NCBI GenBank assembly: GCA_963811705.1
Contig: CAWESL010000021.1
Span: forward strand, 186,001-250,000
Source of the DNA: DATJPR01 sp963811705
GTDB lineage: Bacteria > Bacteroidota > Ignavibacteria > UBA10030 > UBA6906
Length of the DNA: 64,000 nt
Reading direction: 5' to 3'
Below the pieces are notes generated by a model that saw only the letters and a program-made list of their open reading frames with translations, did no database searches and had not been told where the DNA came from. The translations under genes and the position numbers were made by a program. Shown in pieces: positions 1 to 9,592 of the stretch; position 1 is the first letter of the stretch; each line of letters starts with the position of its first letter.

Positions 1-1
1 C

Positions 2-871
2 GCGGTCATCTACGCTCTTGGTGCGTGTGCGATGGATGAAGGGATCAGGGCTCGGACACTCTCGCAGATCGTCGACGCCGCAGGAAGCAACCCGAACATC
101 AAAGCCATCGTCCTCCGGGTCGACTCCCCCGGCGGCGATGGACTCGCCTCCGACTACGTGGCCGAAGCGATGAAACGCGCCAAAAAGAACAAGCCCGTCA
201 TCGTTTCGCAGGGATATGTCGCAGCATCCGGGGGGTACTGGTTATCGATGTACGCGGACACGATCGTCGCCGCGCCGAATTCGATCACCGGGTCCATCGG
301 CGTCATCGGCGGCTGGTTCTACAACAAGGATCTGAAAGAGAAACTCGGGATCTCGACGGATGTCGTCACGGTCGGGAAACATGCCGATCTCGGATTCGGC
401 TTCACGCTCCCGTTCATCGGGGCGGGACTGCCTGATCGGAATCTTTCCGACGACGAACGCGCGAAGATGGAGCGAGCGATCCGGGAATTCTACAGAGAGT
501 TTGTGCAGAAGGTGGCCGACGGCCGGCATTCGACATTCGAGAAAATCGAGCCGCTCGCACAGGGGCACGTCTATTCCGGCATTGACGGCAAGGCGCTCGG
601 GCTGGTCGACGTTCTCGGCGGGATGAAAGACGCGATCGACATCGCGAAAGCAAGGGCGGGCATTGCTCCATCGGAACAGGTGTCGATCGACGAACTCCCT
701 GAGCCAGGATGGATTGATTTCTCGATGTTCATGCCCCGCTTCTTCGGGCTGGAGGAAAGCATGCTTCACGATCCGGTCCTGGAACAGTTGAAGTTCCGGC
801 TCGAGCATAACGGGTTGCCGATGCCCATGCTCCCGCTTGATGACGTGGACCTCACCGCTCCGACGGAGTAA
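2..871 (+). CDS. sppA: Signal peptide peptidase SppA, 3' part (cut by window edge)
   Basis: Membrane-anchored serine protease of the S49/ClpP-crotonase fold that degrades cleaved signal peptides and other membrane peptides. The reading frame is open from the first bases, and residues before the Met at 32 (AVIYALGACA) continue the family, so the true start lies outside the window. The nucleophile Ser is visible in VAASGGYW (codon 227-229), followed by the conserved run NSITGSIGVIGGW. An earlier block, VLRVDSPGGDG, forms the oxyanion/substrate region. The general-base Lys of long SppA proteins sits in the N-terminal half and is not in view. The last 20 nt overlap convergently with the next gene. 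Family assignment is firm; membrane topology cannot be judged from this fragment. Confidence 0.93.
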   Translation, partial: AVIYALGACAMDEGIRARTLSQIVDAAGSNPNIKAIVLRVDSPGGDGLASDYVAEAMKRAKKNKPVIVSQGYVAASGGYWLSMYADTIVAAPNSITGSIGVIGGWFYNKDLKEKLGISTDVVTVGKHADLGFGFTLPFIGAGLPDRNLSDDERAKMERAIREFYREFVQKVADGRHSTFEKIEPLAQGHVYSGIDGKALGLVDVLGGMKDAIDIAKARAGIAPSEQVSIDELPEPGWIDFSMFMPRFFGLEESMLHDPVLEQLKFRLEHNGLPMPMLPLDDVDLTAPTE

Positions 872-2240
872 TTGACACGGTCCAGGTCGCCGTACCATGG
901 CGGGGAACCTCCACGGTGTAGACGACAGGGCTGCGCAAGTCAACAGCCGTTGCCCCGCTTTCCTGTCGGATATGGTTCGAGGTGACGACGGACGATTTCC
1001 GGACAGTCCGGAAATATGGGATCACCTGCGATCGTCGGACCGAGCGATCAGCAACACACTCGACTGTTCGTGCGATCCAGTCGATCGAGACATGGGTCGC
1101 GCCCGGGAAACCGAATTCCACAAAGCCGATGTCGCCGTGTTCAAGATTTTGCCCGGGGAGGAGATTGCCCAGTGCAATGACGCGGAAATGCGCCTTAACG
1201 AAGGCGGGGGTGAAGAGCGCCAGCAGGTCGTTCTTCTGCAGAACCCCTTTCCAACGACGGAGCGCGGATGGGGAGTTATCGGCGTACAAGACCGTGGCAC
1301 CGGCGTAATCGCCATTGAAGGCCCCATACTCCTGCAAGGCTTTTGCGATGACCTTGCACGCCGGGGTCAGCGGGAGGGTATCGACGTCGATGGATGGATC
1401 AAGCTGGATCCGGCCGCCCATGGGGATACCAAACCTGTTGTTCATTTCCATGAACGTCGCCTGAGCGGTGCTCGCAGGGGGAATGAAAAATTCCGACCTC
1501 CCTCTTTGATAGGCGAAAACGAGTGCATGTTCGATCCTGCCCGCAGCGATCTCCTCCGGCATGATGAGTCCCGCAATTAACGGGAACCCGCCTGCACGCG
1601 AACGGTGCGCATCAAATTCATGCTCCTGATCGAACCACGGACGTTCAACCCCTGAACTCCGCAAGTCGGTCACCGCGCCGAGTCCTGTCGTCCAATCCCC
1701 CCTGGAATTTTTCCTGGCCGCCCACATGTCCCATTCCAACATCGCGGCCGTGTCCAGGATGCACATGTGATTGTCGCTGGACTCCCCGACGGGAGGAGAA
1801 GCAATGAAATCCGGCAACACGGGAATATGGTTCGGCTCCGCGAATCCTTTTCCGTAAATGCCGGGCCGCGAGTTGATCACGTTGACCTTTGGCACCGAAT
1901 CAGCCTTGACGTAGTACACGGGAATCGACCAGTCATCCATATTGATGACGAAGTCCCCTTTGGCGAGATCTTCAATCAGTGCAGCGGATTGAGGATCAGT
2001 CTTTGCATCACGAGGGATCCTCTGATTCCAGGGGCTATCGGCGCTAAACGGGCGCCAGACGGACTGCGCGGTCCCAGGGTCGACGAAGGAGAGCATCAGG
2101 ATAGCACCAAGAAGCACACGTGACACCACGATGGGACCGGGTCGCGCGGAAATCCTCCTGGAATAAGCGGGAAGAGTCTCCGGCGGAAGAAGTGCTGGAC
2201 ATTCATTTGATTGATCAGAGTCGGCATCAACGTAGGTCAT
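852..2240 (-). CDS. Secreted protein of unknown function
   Basis: I do not recognise a named family. Translation gives about 462 residues with a long charged N-terminus, then a hydrophobic segment (VVSRVLLGAILMLSFV) ending near DPGTAQS, consistent with export by a signal peptide with an extended n-region. The mature part begins VWRPFSADSPWNQRIP and is rich in Trp, Pro and Asp, as in extracellular carbohydrate-active or surface proteins. The ATG at 2240 is preferred because GGAGA lies 7 nt upstream; the frame could be read from a TTG at 2273 but that has no ribosome-binding site. There is no T9SS tag. The 3' end overlaps sppA by 20 nt convergently. Confidence 0.75.
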   Translation of the reverse strand: MTYVDADSDQSNECPALLPPETLPAYSRRISARPGPIVVSRVLLGAILMLSFVDPGTAQSVWRPFSADSPWNQRIPRDAKTDPQSAALIEDLAKGDFVINMDDWSIPVYYVKADSVPKVNVINSRPGIYGKGFAEPNHIPVLPDFIASPPVGESSDNHMCILDTAAMLEWDMWAARKNSRGDWTTGLGAVTDLRSSGVERPWFDQEHEFDAHRSRAGGFPLIAGLIMPEEIAAGRIEHALVFAYQRGRSEFFIPPASTAQATFMEMNNRFGIPMGGRIQLDPSIDVDTLPLTPACKVIAKALQEYGAFNGDYAGATVLYADNSPSALRRWKGVLQKNDLLALFTPAFVKAHFRVIALGNLLPGQNLEHGDIGFVEFGFPGATHVSIDWIARTVECVADRSVRRSQVIPYFRTVRKSSVVTSNHIRQESGATAVDLRSPVVYTVEVPRHGTATWTVSITPSER

Positions 2241-2423
2241 GTCAATATCTCCATTCGAGAGGATGAGGAACAAGACAAAAGGTACCTTGTTCCCTCCGCT
2301 TCTTCAAGGGGCCTTCAACCGGCATGCCCTCCCCTCGCGGCTGGAGATTGCCTCTCAGTCGTCGAACGACTATCTTTCGTTCATCCGTTGTTCGATAATG
2401 CACCTTGAGCTGGAGGGGATTCC

Positions 2424-2915
2424 GTGCGGTATGTGGGCGTGTTGATACTTTCCCTCGCATTCATTTCCTGCAAGGGGTCTCTCATCCAGCCGGGAGTCCC
2501 TTCGGACTCCATCGTTCTCGCCGTGACTGTCACACCTTCCCCCCCTGCACTCTCGAGTGTCGACACCATCCACGCTGCAGCATTCAACCAGGGGACGACC
2601 ACCGGATACTACCTCGATGGGTGCGGGGCAGGGCTGACCCTTCAGCTCATCGACCCTGATTCCGTTACCGTGTATCTTTCCAACCCACGACTACGACCCC
2701 TGTGTCCCGTGTTCCCCGCTCCGCTCCCGCCTGGCCAATCTATCGCTGCATCCTGGCAATTCACCGGGACATTGTTCGATTCCACCGGCGCCCAATTCCC
2801 CGCTAAGAGCGGCACATACTTCGCAAGCGTGGGTCTGTTCGTCGGCAAAACAGGTCAACCCACGCCCGATACTTTGCTCATGCAGAGCGTTTCATTCCAA
2901 TGGAAAGCCCAATAG
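2424..2915 (+). CDS. Small lipoprotein of unknown function
   Basis: A 163-residue protein with a lipoprotein signal peptide: a short basic start, a hydrophobic stretch (YVGVLILSLAF) and a lipobox ending ISC at about residue 16. The start codon is GTG, placed just after GGAGGGGATTCC, a good ribosome-binding site. The mature domain looks like an all-beta Ig-like fold (SWQFTGTLFDSTGAQ followed by GTYFASVGLFVG), similar in style to bacterial intracellular-proteinase-inhibitor/BsuPI-type domains, but I cannot assign it firmly. It is a single-gene unit: a strong hairpin terminator follows about 50 nt after the stop. Confidence 0.72.
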   Translation: MRYVGVLILSLAFISCKGSLIQPGVPSDSIVLAVTVTPSPPALSSVDTIHAAAFNQGTTTGYYLDGCGAGLTLQLIDPDSVTVYLSNPRLRPLCPVFPAPLPPGQSIAASWQFTGTLFDSTGAQFPAKSGTYFASVGLFVGKTGQPTPDTLLMQSVSFQWKAQ

Positions 2916-2966
2916 GCAATGCAGGAAACTTGTTGTCCCACGACCTGTGCAACCCAACGACAGCAA

Positions 2967-3003
2967 AAAGCCTCCTCACCGCAGTTGGGAGGAGGCTTTC
3001 TTT
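2967..3003 (+). terminator. Rho-independent terminator after the lipoprotein gene
   Basis: Perfect 11-bp stem AAAGCCTCCTC / GAGGAGGCTTT (2967-2977 and 2989-2999) with an 11-nt loop, followed by CTTT. It lies 50 nt after the stop at 2915 and also sits downstream of the convergent channel gene. Confidence 0.85.
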
Positions 3004-3040
3004 GAAACATGCATCCCTGTCCCTGAACCCCGGAACGACA

Positions 3041-3952
3041 TCAGTCCATGGCGCTTACCCGTTGAAGATCGACAATCATATCTCCCTGCTCATCGACATG
3101 AAATGCCGGTGCAAATCGGCGGCCACGGACGACCTCGTCGTGACCATAAGAGTAGCGCGCGTGAACGGTCTGACGAAAGGTATCGTCATATCCCTTCACC
3201 AGGACGAGGACTTCCGCCTGGGAGGCGGCGAGGGCTTCTGCGCTGACACCATACAGCGGGGTTCCCGGTTTGATCAGGTGAACGATCGTCCAAGTCAAAG
3301 GCAGGAAGAGCACCGATGGCACTTCCAGTTCGAGGACGTCATACTTGCGTACCGGTTTTCCCTCTTGAAGAACCACGGTCATCAACAGCAGCCGGACCTC
3401 GACTTCCACGAGCGCCGTACTCCTCCTGTTCGCCATGCGGAACATCAGCGCGTCCGAGCTCTTGTGCTGCGTGATCACCATGGACTCGCTGAACACCAGC
3501 CGCGCACTTGCGCGTGAGAAGCGACCGTAGAGAACGCCGGTGGCGATGGCAAAACTCATGAAGCCGACCAGGGCTTCGAACGAAGCGACCGCATTCGCCG
3601 CGATGCCGGTGGGCGCGATGGTACCATAACCGACGGTAGTAAATGTCTGGGTGCTGAAGAAGAAGGCACTGAGGAACGAACGGAGGTAGGTCGAGCTGTC
3701 CGCCCCCGCGAGATTTGAGACTCCGACAAAAAGATAGAGGGTCCCGAACGCCGCGTTGAACGCGACATATCCCAGAAACAAAATCGCGACGAACGTCGGC
3801 CAGGTGATGGAGACCAGAAATTGATAAATGTGGAGGTCATGAATGCGGGTCCCCCGACGTTTCACATTGAATGATCCGTCTTTGTTGATGGTTCGCCGCA
3901 GTGGACCGGTATATGATCGGGTGAAGCCTGGATCGAAGGTGTTTTCAGCCAT
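3041..3952 (-). CDS. KirBac-type inward-rectifier potassium channel
   Basis: Inner-membrane K+ channel subunit (tetramer expected). Numbering from the ATG at 3952: the slide-helix region with the family signature FNVKRRG at about 28-34, a first transmembrane helix at about 45-68, a pore loop with the K+ selectivity filter TVGYG at 106-110, a second helix at about 122-143, then a cytoplasmic beta-rich Kir domain to residue 303. The order and length match bacterial KirBac proteins. A GTG 15 nt further upstream is in frame; neither start has a clear Shine-Dalgarno site, so the ATG is a preference. The gene is convergent with the lipoprotein gene and stands alone. Gating ligands cannot be read from sequence. 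Confidence 0.92.
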   Translation of the reverse strand: MAENTFDPGFTRSYTGPLRRTINKDGSFNVKRRGTRIHDLHIYQFLVSITWPTFVAILFLGYVAFNAAFGTLYLFVGVSNLAGADSSTYLRSFLSAFFFSTQTFTTVGYGTIAPTGIAANAVASFEALVGFMSFAIATGVLYGRFSRASARLVFSESMVITQHKSSDALMFRMANRRSTALVEVEVRLLLMTVVLQEGKPVRKYDVLELEVPSVLFLPLTWTIVHLIKPGTPLYGVSAEALAASQAEVLVLVKGYDDTFRQTVHARYSYGHDEVVRGRRFAPAFHVDEQGDMIVDLQRVSAMD

Positions 3953-4093
3953 TTCCGGAAGTCTCACGAGAATTGGGTGAGGAAAGCCTGCAACGACGGA
4001 GGATTTCCATGGTCATCCCCAGCGTCGTCAGAACCTTACCCTAGTTAACTTCCGAATCGTGCCGAAAGGTTCCGTCCGTCACTCTGCCGGACC

Positions 4094-6475
4094 CTAGCGG
4101 ACCAGGAGCATCTTTCGGATCCCAGTGAACTCCCGAGTTTGCATCCGACAGAAATACTCGCCACTCGCAAGGTCCCGGGCGTGAAATTTGACCCGGTGCG
4201 TTCCCGCGGACATCTCCTCGTTCACGAGCTCGCGGACAGTCTGGCCAATGGCATTGAACACGACAAGCGAAACACGACAGTGCACCGGGAGGCTGAACTC
4301 GATCGTCGTGCTCGGATTGAAGGGGTTCGGCCAGTTCTGGTGAAGTTCGTACGCGAGGGGGAGGGTCCCTGCCTCCTGAAGGAGTATCAGCGGAAGCGCG
4401 AGCGAGACGTTCACGGGTTTGTCTTCCTGCAGTTCGGCATTCAGGAGATTGGCCCGCATTCCGTCGAGTACCCTAAGTGTCATCCCCTGGAGATTCGTCG
4501 CCCGAATTTCGACAGGATACTTCGCTCCGTTCAGCATGATCGCGTGTTCAGCCCCTGTCCCCTCGACATATCGATCCCCCCGGAAACGTACATCGAACGT
4601 CCCCGACGGAGGAGTGGGCGGAAGACTCGTCGACGACGGCAACTGTTCTCGCTCCGCAAGATGGAGGATCGCATGATGGCCATCCGCATCGAGAAGCTCG
4701 AGGTGCATCCATTGTAACTCGTCCGGCGGTGTCTGAAGACGACCCAGCGGAGCGTCGCCCGCAACGAGAAGCTCCCCTGCTTGCGAACATTGCGCCCAGT
4801 ACGCCTTGCCAGAGTGGAGCATGGTCGCGGGTTCGTATCCTGCGCCATAGCCGAAGAACGGAGAGACAAGAATTCCGGGAGGATTCGACGCGAGTGCACC
4901 CGGGGAAAGATCAGATTCGAACGGGCCGATCATATTCCATCCTGCCCTCAGTGGTATGCGTCTGATGTTCACGCGCACACCCGAAATGGCAATGCTCTCG
5001 TCGTTCGGAAACTTCAGCCAGTAACCTGACCCCGCCAGCATCTCCGAGGTCGACTGGTATCCGCCGTTGTAGGCATATGCTTCCGAGGTCGCCTGCGGAA
5101 AGAGCGCGGAGACTTTAGTTTCCGACGACAGGAGCGGCAGCGAAATCAGATTCCATCCAGATTGAACGGTGACCGAGCCGGTCACATGATCGGGGTATCC
5201 GTACGGTTCATTGACAAGGTGCCAGGCGTCTTCCGATTGACCTGCATAGTCCCGGCACAAGTACTGGGTTCGCAATCCATATCGGGGAAACTCGCGGAGT
5301 TGTCTTTGAGAGGACGTTCCATCGTTGTACCATTCGAAGAGGGGAACATCCTCGGGGTTCAGAACATTCGACAGCCCGCGTTCGAGAGCCAGGTGAAACA
5401 GGCCGAAGTTTCCGGGATTGTGTCCGCCAAGCCAATGGCCGATGATGTCGACATGGAAGGGATTTTTGCCGAAGATAATCATGTTCGTCATGGTGTCGAT
5501 CCCGAGCCCGTCAGGCCCCGGGCCTTCCATGAATGGTCCCTCACGGCCGTAAATCCCTTCTATAATATTCAGCGCCGGCTTGAGAACGGAATGGTTGTCG
5601 AGACAACGCGTCGCCCAGGTCTCCTGCCAGAGTCCTCCGTCGGTCCCCGGTCGATCCCATCGTGGGATCCCCGCCAAAAGGTGGCGGCTGTAGTTGGCGA
5701 GAATCCGGTCCTTCGCACCATCGCGAACGTCATCCGGGTTGATCTCCATATCGGCGATGTACGGAGTGCAGTGTGCGCTATAGGGTGCAGCGATTGTCCC
5801 CTGGAGGTTCTTGGCGCACAGGCTCATTCCCATCGTGTGGGTTTTGTACTTCGCAATGTTGAGAAGCAGCGAGTCCGGAGCATTCACCGGCCACAGGTAT
5901 GGGATTCGCTTGAACCATGTCCCTTCCGGTACATCCTCCCACTGGAGGTCGGACGGGGAGATGTATTCGATGGGCCGATTCAGGTCGCGCAGGTCGACCC
6001 CCGTGCGCGCCGCCATGTCCAAATACCCGCTGTTCGCGAAGTCGGTAGTTCCGCTGATCTCCCTCACGAACATTTGATTTCCGGCAAGGCCGATGTTTTT
6101 CAGGCTCTCGATTATTCCTTCCACAAAATACACGTCTGTCACGATACCCATGTACCGCTGGTCCGCATTCGGCATCATGGCGATATTCGGCTTCATGACG
6201 ACACGTGACGTCATGGGAAAGCCGGGGGCAGTCATCGGCTGGAAGACGGAACTCCCGAAGAACGCGCCGACCTGCTTTTTTGCCTCCGAGTTTGTCTTCA
6301 CATCCACTGCGGTCCGGAGGATAAAGACCGCATCCGGGTTCGCCTCAATCGTGGGGTGAATCCCGAAATAGGCTGAGCCGCTCTGTGTCGAGCGGCCAAA
6401 GAGCTGATCCGGCCTGACTGCAAATGCCGCAGTGCCGGCAGCGACTGATTTCAGGAATTTTCGACGATCGATCAT
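4094..6475 (-). CDS. DUF362 domain protein with T9SS sorting tag
   Basis: A 793-residue exported protein. The N-terminus carries a twin-arginine-like signal (MIDRRKFLKSVAAGTAAFA). Residues from about 60 to 340 match the DUF362 style (VVMKPNIAMM, LLNIAKYKTHTMGMSLCAKN, MINFGKNPFHVDIIG-like segments), a family often linked to iron-sulphur or redox roles, but the CxxC ferredoxin clusters of some relatives are absent. A linker of beta-rich modules follows, and the last roughly 85 residues are a type A sorting domain (NWPNPFNPSTTIEF then IRKMLLVR). Combining a Tat-like signal with a T9SS tag implies export in folded form to the periplasm and then to the surface. GGAGTGAGTT precedes the ATG. The function of DUF362 here is unknown. 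Confidence 0.88.
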   Translation of the reverse strand: MIDRRKFLKSVAAGTAAFAVRPDQLFGRSTQSGSAYFGIHPTIEANPDAVFILRTAVDVKTNSEAKKQVGAFFGSSVFQPMTAPGFPMTSRVVMKPNIAMMPNADQRYMGIVTDVYFVEGIIESLKNIGLAGNQMFVREISGTTDFANSGYLDMAARTGVDLRDLNRPIEYISPSDLQWEDVPEGTWFKRIPYLWPVNAPDSLLLNIAKYKTHTMGMSLCAKNLQGTIAAPYSAHCTPYIADMEINPDDVRDGAKDRILANYSRHLLAGIPRWDRPGTDGGLWQETWATRCLDNHSVLKPALNIIEGIYGREGPFMEGPGPDGLGIDTMTNMIIFGKNPFHVDIIGHWLGGHNPGNFGLFHLALERGLSNVLNPEDVPLFEWYNDGTSSQRQLREFPRYGLRTQYLCRDYAGQSEDAWHLVNEPYGYPDHVTGSVTVQSGWNLISLPLLSSETKVSALFPQATSEAYAYNGGYQSTSEMLAGSGYWLKFPNDESIAISGVRVNIRRIPLRAGWNMIGPFESDLSPGALASNPPGILVSPFFGYGAGYEPATMLHSGKAYWAQCSQAGELLVAGDAPLGRLQTPPDELQWMHLELLDADGHHAILHLAEREQLPSSTSLPPTPPSGTFDVRFRGDRYVEGTGAEHAIMLNGAKYPVEIRATNLQGMTLRVLDGMRANLLNAELQEDKPVNVSLALPLILLQEAGTLPLAYELHQNWPNPFNPSTTIEFSLPVHCRVSLVVFNAIGQTVRELVNEEMSAGTHRVKFHARDLASGEYFCRMQTREFTGIRKMLLVR

Positions 6476-6507
6476 AACTCACTCCTTCGTCAGCAATCCT
6501 CATTATC

Positions 6508-6655
6508 CCCGCGCTCATGCCCCGCCGAGGCGGAAAGCATGGGACTTTGGGACTATGAGACTTTGGGACGAAATGCGGATAGCCGACTGTCGTCAGCAGA
6601 AAGATCACCGTGGATGACCGTCGGCAGTCGACTGTCCGCAGTCGGCCGCTCCCTT
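6508..6655. repeat. Intergenic hairpin-rich repeat, copy 1
   Basis: This stretch between two T9SS genes contains a block around the word CGCGCTCATGCCCCGCCGAG, a short phrase of the type GGGACTTTGGGAC repeated imperfectly, and an imperfect inverted repeat whose arms are GCGGATAGCCGACTG and CAGTCGACTGTCCGC. The same components, in related order, recur near 10077-10225 and 10339-10400 beside the next T9SS genes. It resembles a REP-like or microsatellite-like element; no gene is seen. Confidence 0.6.
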
Positions 6656-9592
6656 TCAGCGGGTCAGAAGCATCTTCCGAACCGCGGAGAATGACCCCGC
6701 AGTCAATCGATAAAAGTACACTCCACTTGCCAGGTTCGCTCCGTCGAACGTAAACGAGTATCTTCCTGCCGGATATCTGCCGTTGGCTAGAACAGCCACC
6801 TCTCTGCCCAATACATCATACACCGCTAGCCGCACCCTACTGTCTACTGTCCACTGCCCGTCTCGAACTGGGTTCGAGACGAGGTCTCGTCCCGCCATAG
6901 GCGGGACGGATACCCTGATCACTGTCTTCGGATTGAACGGATTCGGGTAATTCTGCTCCATGGAAAACCCCGCCGCCATCATGGGTGATTGCGAGGAAAT
7001 CCCGGTCACCGACTCCTGAGGCAATGTCGCCCACGGAGAAATCGCCGTGGAATCCTTGGTTGTCAGGTAGACGATTCTTCCGCTTTTCCGATCCCATTCC
7101 GGTCGGAATGCATCAAAGAACGGTTCCGTAACGAAGCCCCAGACTCCTGTCGAAGGATCCAAAATGCTGATCCTCCAGCTTTCCGAAAACAGGCTGAAGC
7201 AAATCCTTTTCCCGTTGGGCGACCACCGGGCATGACGCAGAGGTCCCGGTCCGACGAACTCCACCTGCAGGTCTGATCCGTCTCTTCGAATGGTGAACAG
7301 CGTATCGTTCCGATTGAAAAGGATGCGATCGCTCCCGTCTGCTGTCCAATCAGGTTCGGCATCACAGGAGAGAAGCGGGATGGAAATGGTGGACATCGTC
7401 TCGCCGGACTCCGTAAGAAACCGTATTGAACGTCTGCCGGAAACTACAACAGACGCAACAAGGGCTTCACCGGTTGGATAGCGGCTGAAGGATTCGAGGG
7501 TACTGTCTCCGCCATATCGCTTCAGGAGGACGTCCTGCCGAGTTGCGGTGGAGTATGAGCGAAGATCGCATGCGCCGTCGCGATCGGTCAAGTAGAGTAC
7601 TTGCGTCATCCCTGAGTATCGACATACGGGATTCCAATTTCCCCGGACTCCCCCGACAGAAACGATGGAATCGCAATCACTCCTCACCCACGAGGGAGAA
7701 AACCCGTCGATATGGATCGTGGTATGGCGTTTGCCCGCTCCATCGCACGACGTATAGAGGACGCGACCTTCCGCCGAATCAAGCAAAACGCCGGTAATCT
7801 CCGTCCTTGGAGCGAAGAGGCGAACACAGCCGTCACTACCGGGAGAGTGTTCAATGTTGTTGAAGAATTCTTTTCCAAGAACTGTGTCCGTCTGTCCGAC
7901 GGTCACCACGCGATCACCGCTCGGCGATCCGGGACGGACAAGACCTTCCCAACCCGAATTGGATCCCTGGGGCGAACTGATCCAGTATTTGTAAGGCGTC
8001 GTCGATCCGGTCCGAACCTTCATCGAAGCGGAATACAGACCGTTGCCAAGCGCCTGCACGCATCTCCCGGAACTGTCGATAGCAAAGCGAACCATTGCTG
8101 AATCCCGGTCAGGGCGAAACACGTTTCGCTCCTCATACACAGAGAGGTCCAGACGAAACGTTATGGAGACTGAATCCAGGCTGGTCCAGACCGGCCCTAT
8201 GATATTCGAATTAGCACTCGCCACGTCCCGACTGTTGACCGCACGAACGCGATAGTAGTAGACGTGCACTGGCAGGAGATTGGCGACCGGCATTGAGGTG
8301 AGAGATCCCGTGTTGAGACCCGCAAATCCATCGACAAACTGCGAGAACAGACTGTCTTGAGATACATCCAGCCTGTAACTTGAAGCGCCGAAAACACTAT
8401 CCCAGCTGGCGGTAAAGCGCGTGGTTTGGATCGCGCTCGCCGGCTTTGCAACGGGTGACTCAGGTGCAGTGACAAACGTGCTGTCTGCGCCATAGGCAGT
8501 GCCGACGGCGTTTGTCGCGTACGCGCGCTCGTGATACATTATGCCGGCCTGCAATCCGCTCAGTACCGTGGTGAACATCCCGGTGCCGGACTGATCGATC
8601 GAATGATGACCCTCGATTGTTGGGTTGAGGGCCGTCCCCCAGCAGAGCCCTCGCGCTGTTACCGGAGATGATCCGTCAGTGATCACCTCGCCTCCGGATC
8701 CGGCTTCAGTGGCACCGACGGACGTCACAGCTCCCGTGCGCACAGACGGGAGATCGATCCCTGTCCCGGTAACCAGAAGGTACGTCGTAGCGGCTCCATT
8801 GGACTTGTGAATGATGCTGTCTTGCAGCAATCCCGGAACGGTCGGATGGAACCGGAGATGGAGGATTGTCGAAGAGACACTTCCTCCAATTGGTGAGATG
8901 GACACCGAATCGGTGAACGACGTATCGTTCAGTGAAAGCTCAAACCCCGGCGGGCTCTTGGCAACGATGTCGGCGGTGAGGTTCTTTCCTGAAACCAGAT
9001 AGAATTGCGAGGGGGAGACAGTCCCAAGGCGGGTGCTTTCAAAATGCATCGGTTCAAAGTTCGAGATCGCGACAATCGGGCTTGAAAGCGCATAGGACAC
9101 CGTGAGCTTCAACGTCGGGTAGGCAAACGGATCGGCGATGGTAAAACTCCCCGTTCCGGTCATGGGAACGTCGACGAGGCTGCCCACGATGACGTCCTGC
9201 AACCGTCCGGCGACACCGAGCGGGAGCTGCCAGGCAATGGTTATGCTGGTTCCCAATCCGACCTGATATTTCACCTCATAGACGCGATGCGCAACATCAG
9301 TAATTACGCCGAAACGGTAATCGCGTATCGATCCCTCGCCCAGGGTAACGCCAATATCGTCGCCGACAAAACGGGCGTCGAACACCATCGACGGCGGTGA
9401 CGGTGGAAGTTCTTTCTCTCCAAGAGCTGCATCAAGAGAATCCGTGGCCGCTGGATCGATTCCAAAATGGAGTTGACGGCTTCCTCCCGCATTGTCCTGC
9501 ACAGTGAGTAGCAGATCAAGCTGGGGTGTCTGCGCGATCGCGAACGACGCACACAGAATCAGCAGCGAACTAACTGCGCGAAACGGCTTCAT
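6656..9592 (-). CDS. T9SS-secreted multidomain protein, fibronectin/TolB-like
   Basis: Large secreted protein of about 978 residues. The preferred ATG at 9592 follows GGAG and gives a clean signal peptide (MKPFRAVSSLLILCASFAIA); the frame is open 30 nt further. In order: a beta-rich N-terminal domain, a choice-of-anchor-like domain near 200-290, a short Ig-like repeat near 290-390 (RGLCWGTALNPT), a fibronectin type III-like domain near 395-480, a C-terminal half with TolB/WD40-like propeller repeats (RFLTESGETMS, DAEPDWTADGSDRILF), and a sorting tag starting at NYPNPFNPKTVIRV. Residues between TVIRV and LAVYDVLGREV contain an unusual insert, encoded by palindromic DNA at 6861-6908, that family tags normally lack. 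Probably a surface or released protein; no enzyme motif seen. Confidence 0.85.
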   Translation of the reverse strand: MKPFRAVSSLLILCASFAIAQTPQLDLLLTVQDNAGGSRQLHFGIDPAATDSLDAALGEKELPPSPPSMVFDARFVGDDIGVTLGEGSIRDYRFGVITDVAHRVYEVKYQVGLGTSITIAWQLPLGVAGRLQDVIVGSLVDVPMTGTGSFTIADPFAYPTLKLTVSYALSSPIVAISNFEPMHFESTRLGTVSPSQFYLVSGKNLTADIVAKSPPGFELSLNDTSFTDSVSISPIGGSVSSTILHLRFHPTVPGLLQDSIIHKSNGAATTYLLVTGTGIDLPSVRTGAVTSVGATEAGSGGEVITDGSSPVTARGLCWGTALNPTIEGHHSIDQSGTGMFTTVLSGLQAGIMYHERAYATNAVGTAYGADSTFVTAPESPVAKPASAIQTTRFTASWDSVFGASSYRLDVSQDSLFSQFVDGFAGLNTGSLTSMPVANLLPVHVYYYRVRAVNSRDVASANSNIIGPVWTSLDSVSITFRLDLSVYEERNVFRPDRDSAMVRFAIDSSGRCVQALGNGLYSASMKVRTGSTTPYKYWISSPQGSNSGWEGLVRPGSPSGDRVVTVGQTDTVLGKEFFNNIEHSPGSDGCVRLFAPRTEITGVLLDSAEGRVLYTSCDGAGKRHTTIHIDGFSPSWVRSDCDSIVSVGGVRGNWNPVCRYSGMTQVLYLTDRDGACDLRSYSTATRQDVLLKRYGGDSTLESFSRYPTGEALVASVVVSGRRSIRFLTESGETMSTISIPLLSCDAEPDWTADGSDRILFNRNDTLFTIRRDGSDLQVEFVGPGPLRHARWSPNGKRICFSLFSESWRISILDPSTGVWGFVTEPFFDAFRPEWDRKSGRIVYLTTKDSTAISPWATLPQESVTGISSQSPMMAAGFSMEQNYPNPFNPKTVIRVSVPPMAGRDLVSNPVRDGQWTVDSRVRLAVYDVLGREVAVLANGRYPAGRYSFTFDGANLASGVYFYRLTAGSFSAVRKMLLTR
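6840..6908. repeat. Palindrome cluster inserted in sorting-tag coding sequence
   Basis: Three perfect inverted repeats lie within 48 nt of coding DNA: TCTCGAAC/GTTCGAGA (861-868 and 872-879 of the 6 kb line), CGAGAC/GTCTCG (6875-6880 and 6884-6889), and CGTCCCGCC/GGCGGGACG (6888-6896 and 6900-6908). Just beside them is ACTGTCTACTGTCCACTGCC, the same phrase family as the neighbouring intergenic repeat. The stretch encodes a 20-residue excess within the sorting tag. Confidence 0.7.

Noticed and set aside
5162..6208. Plus-strand ORF of 348 codons across the DUF362 gene
   Set aside because: Shadow frame with no start site or domain; the opposite strand carries a full signal peptide and tag.
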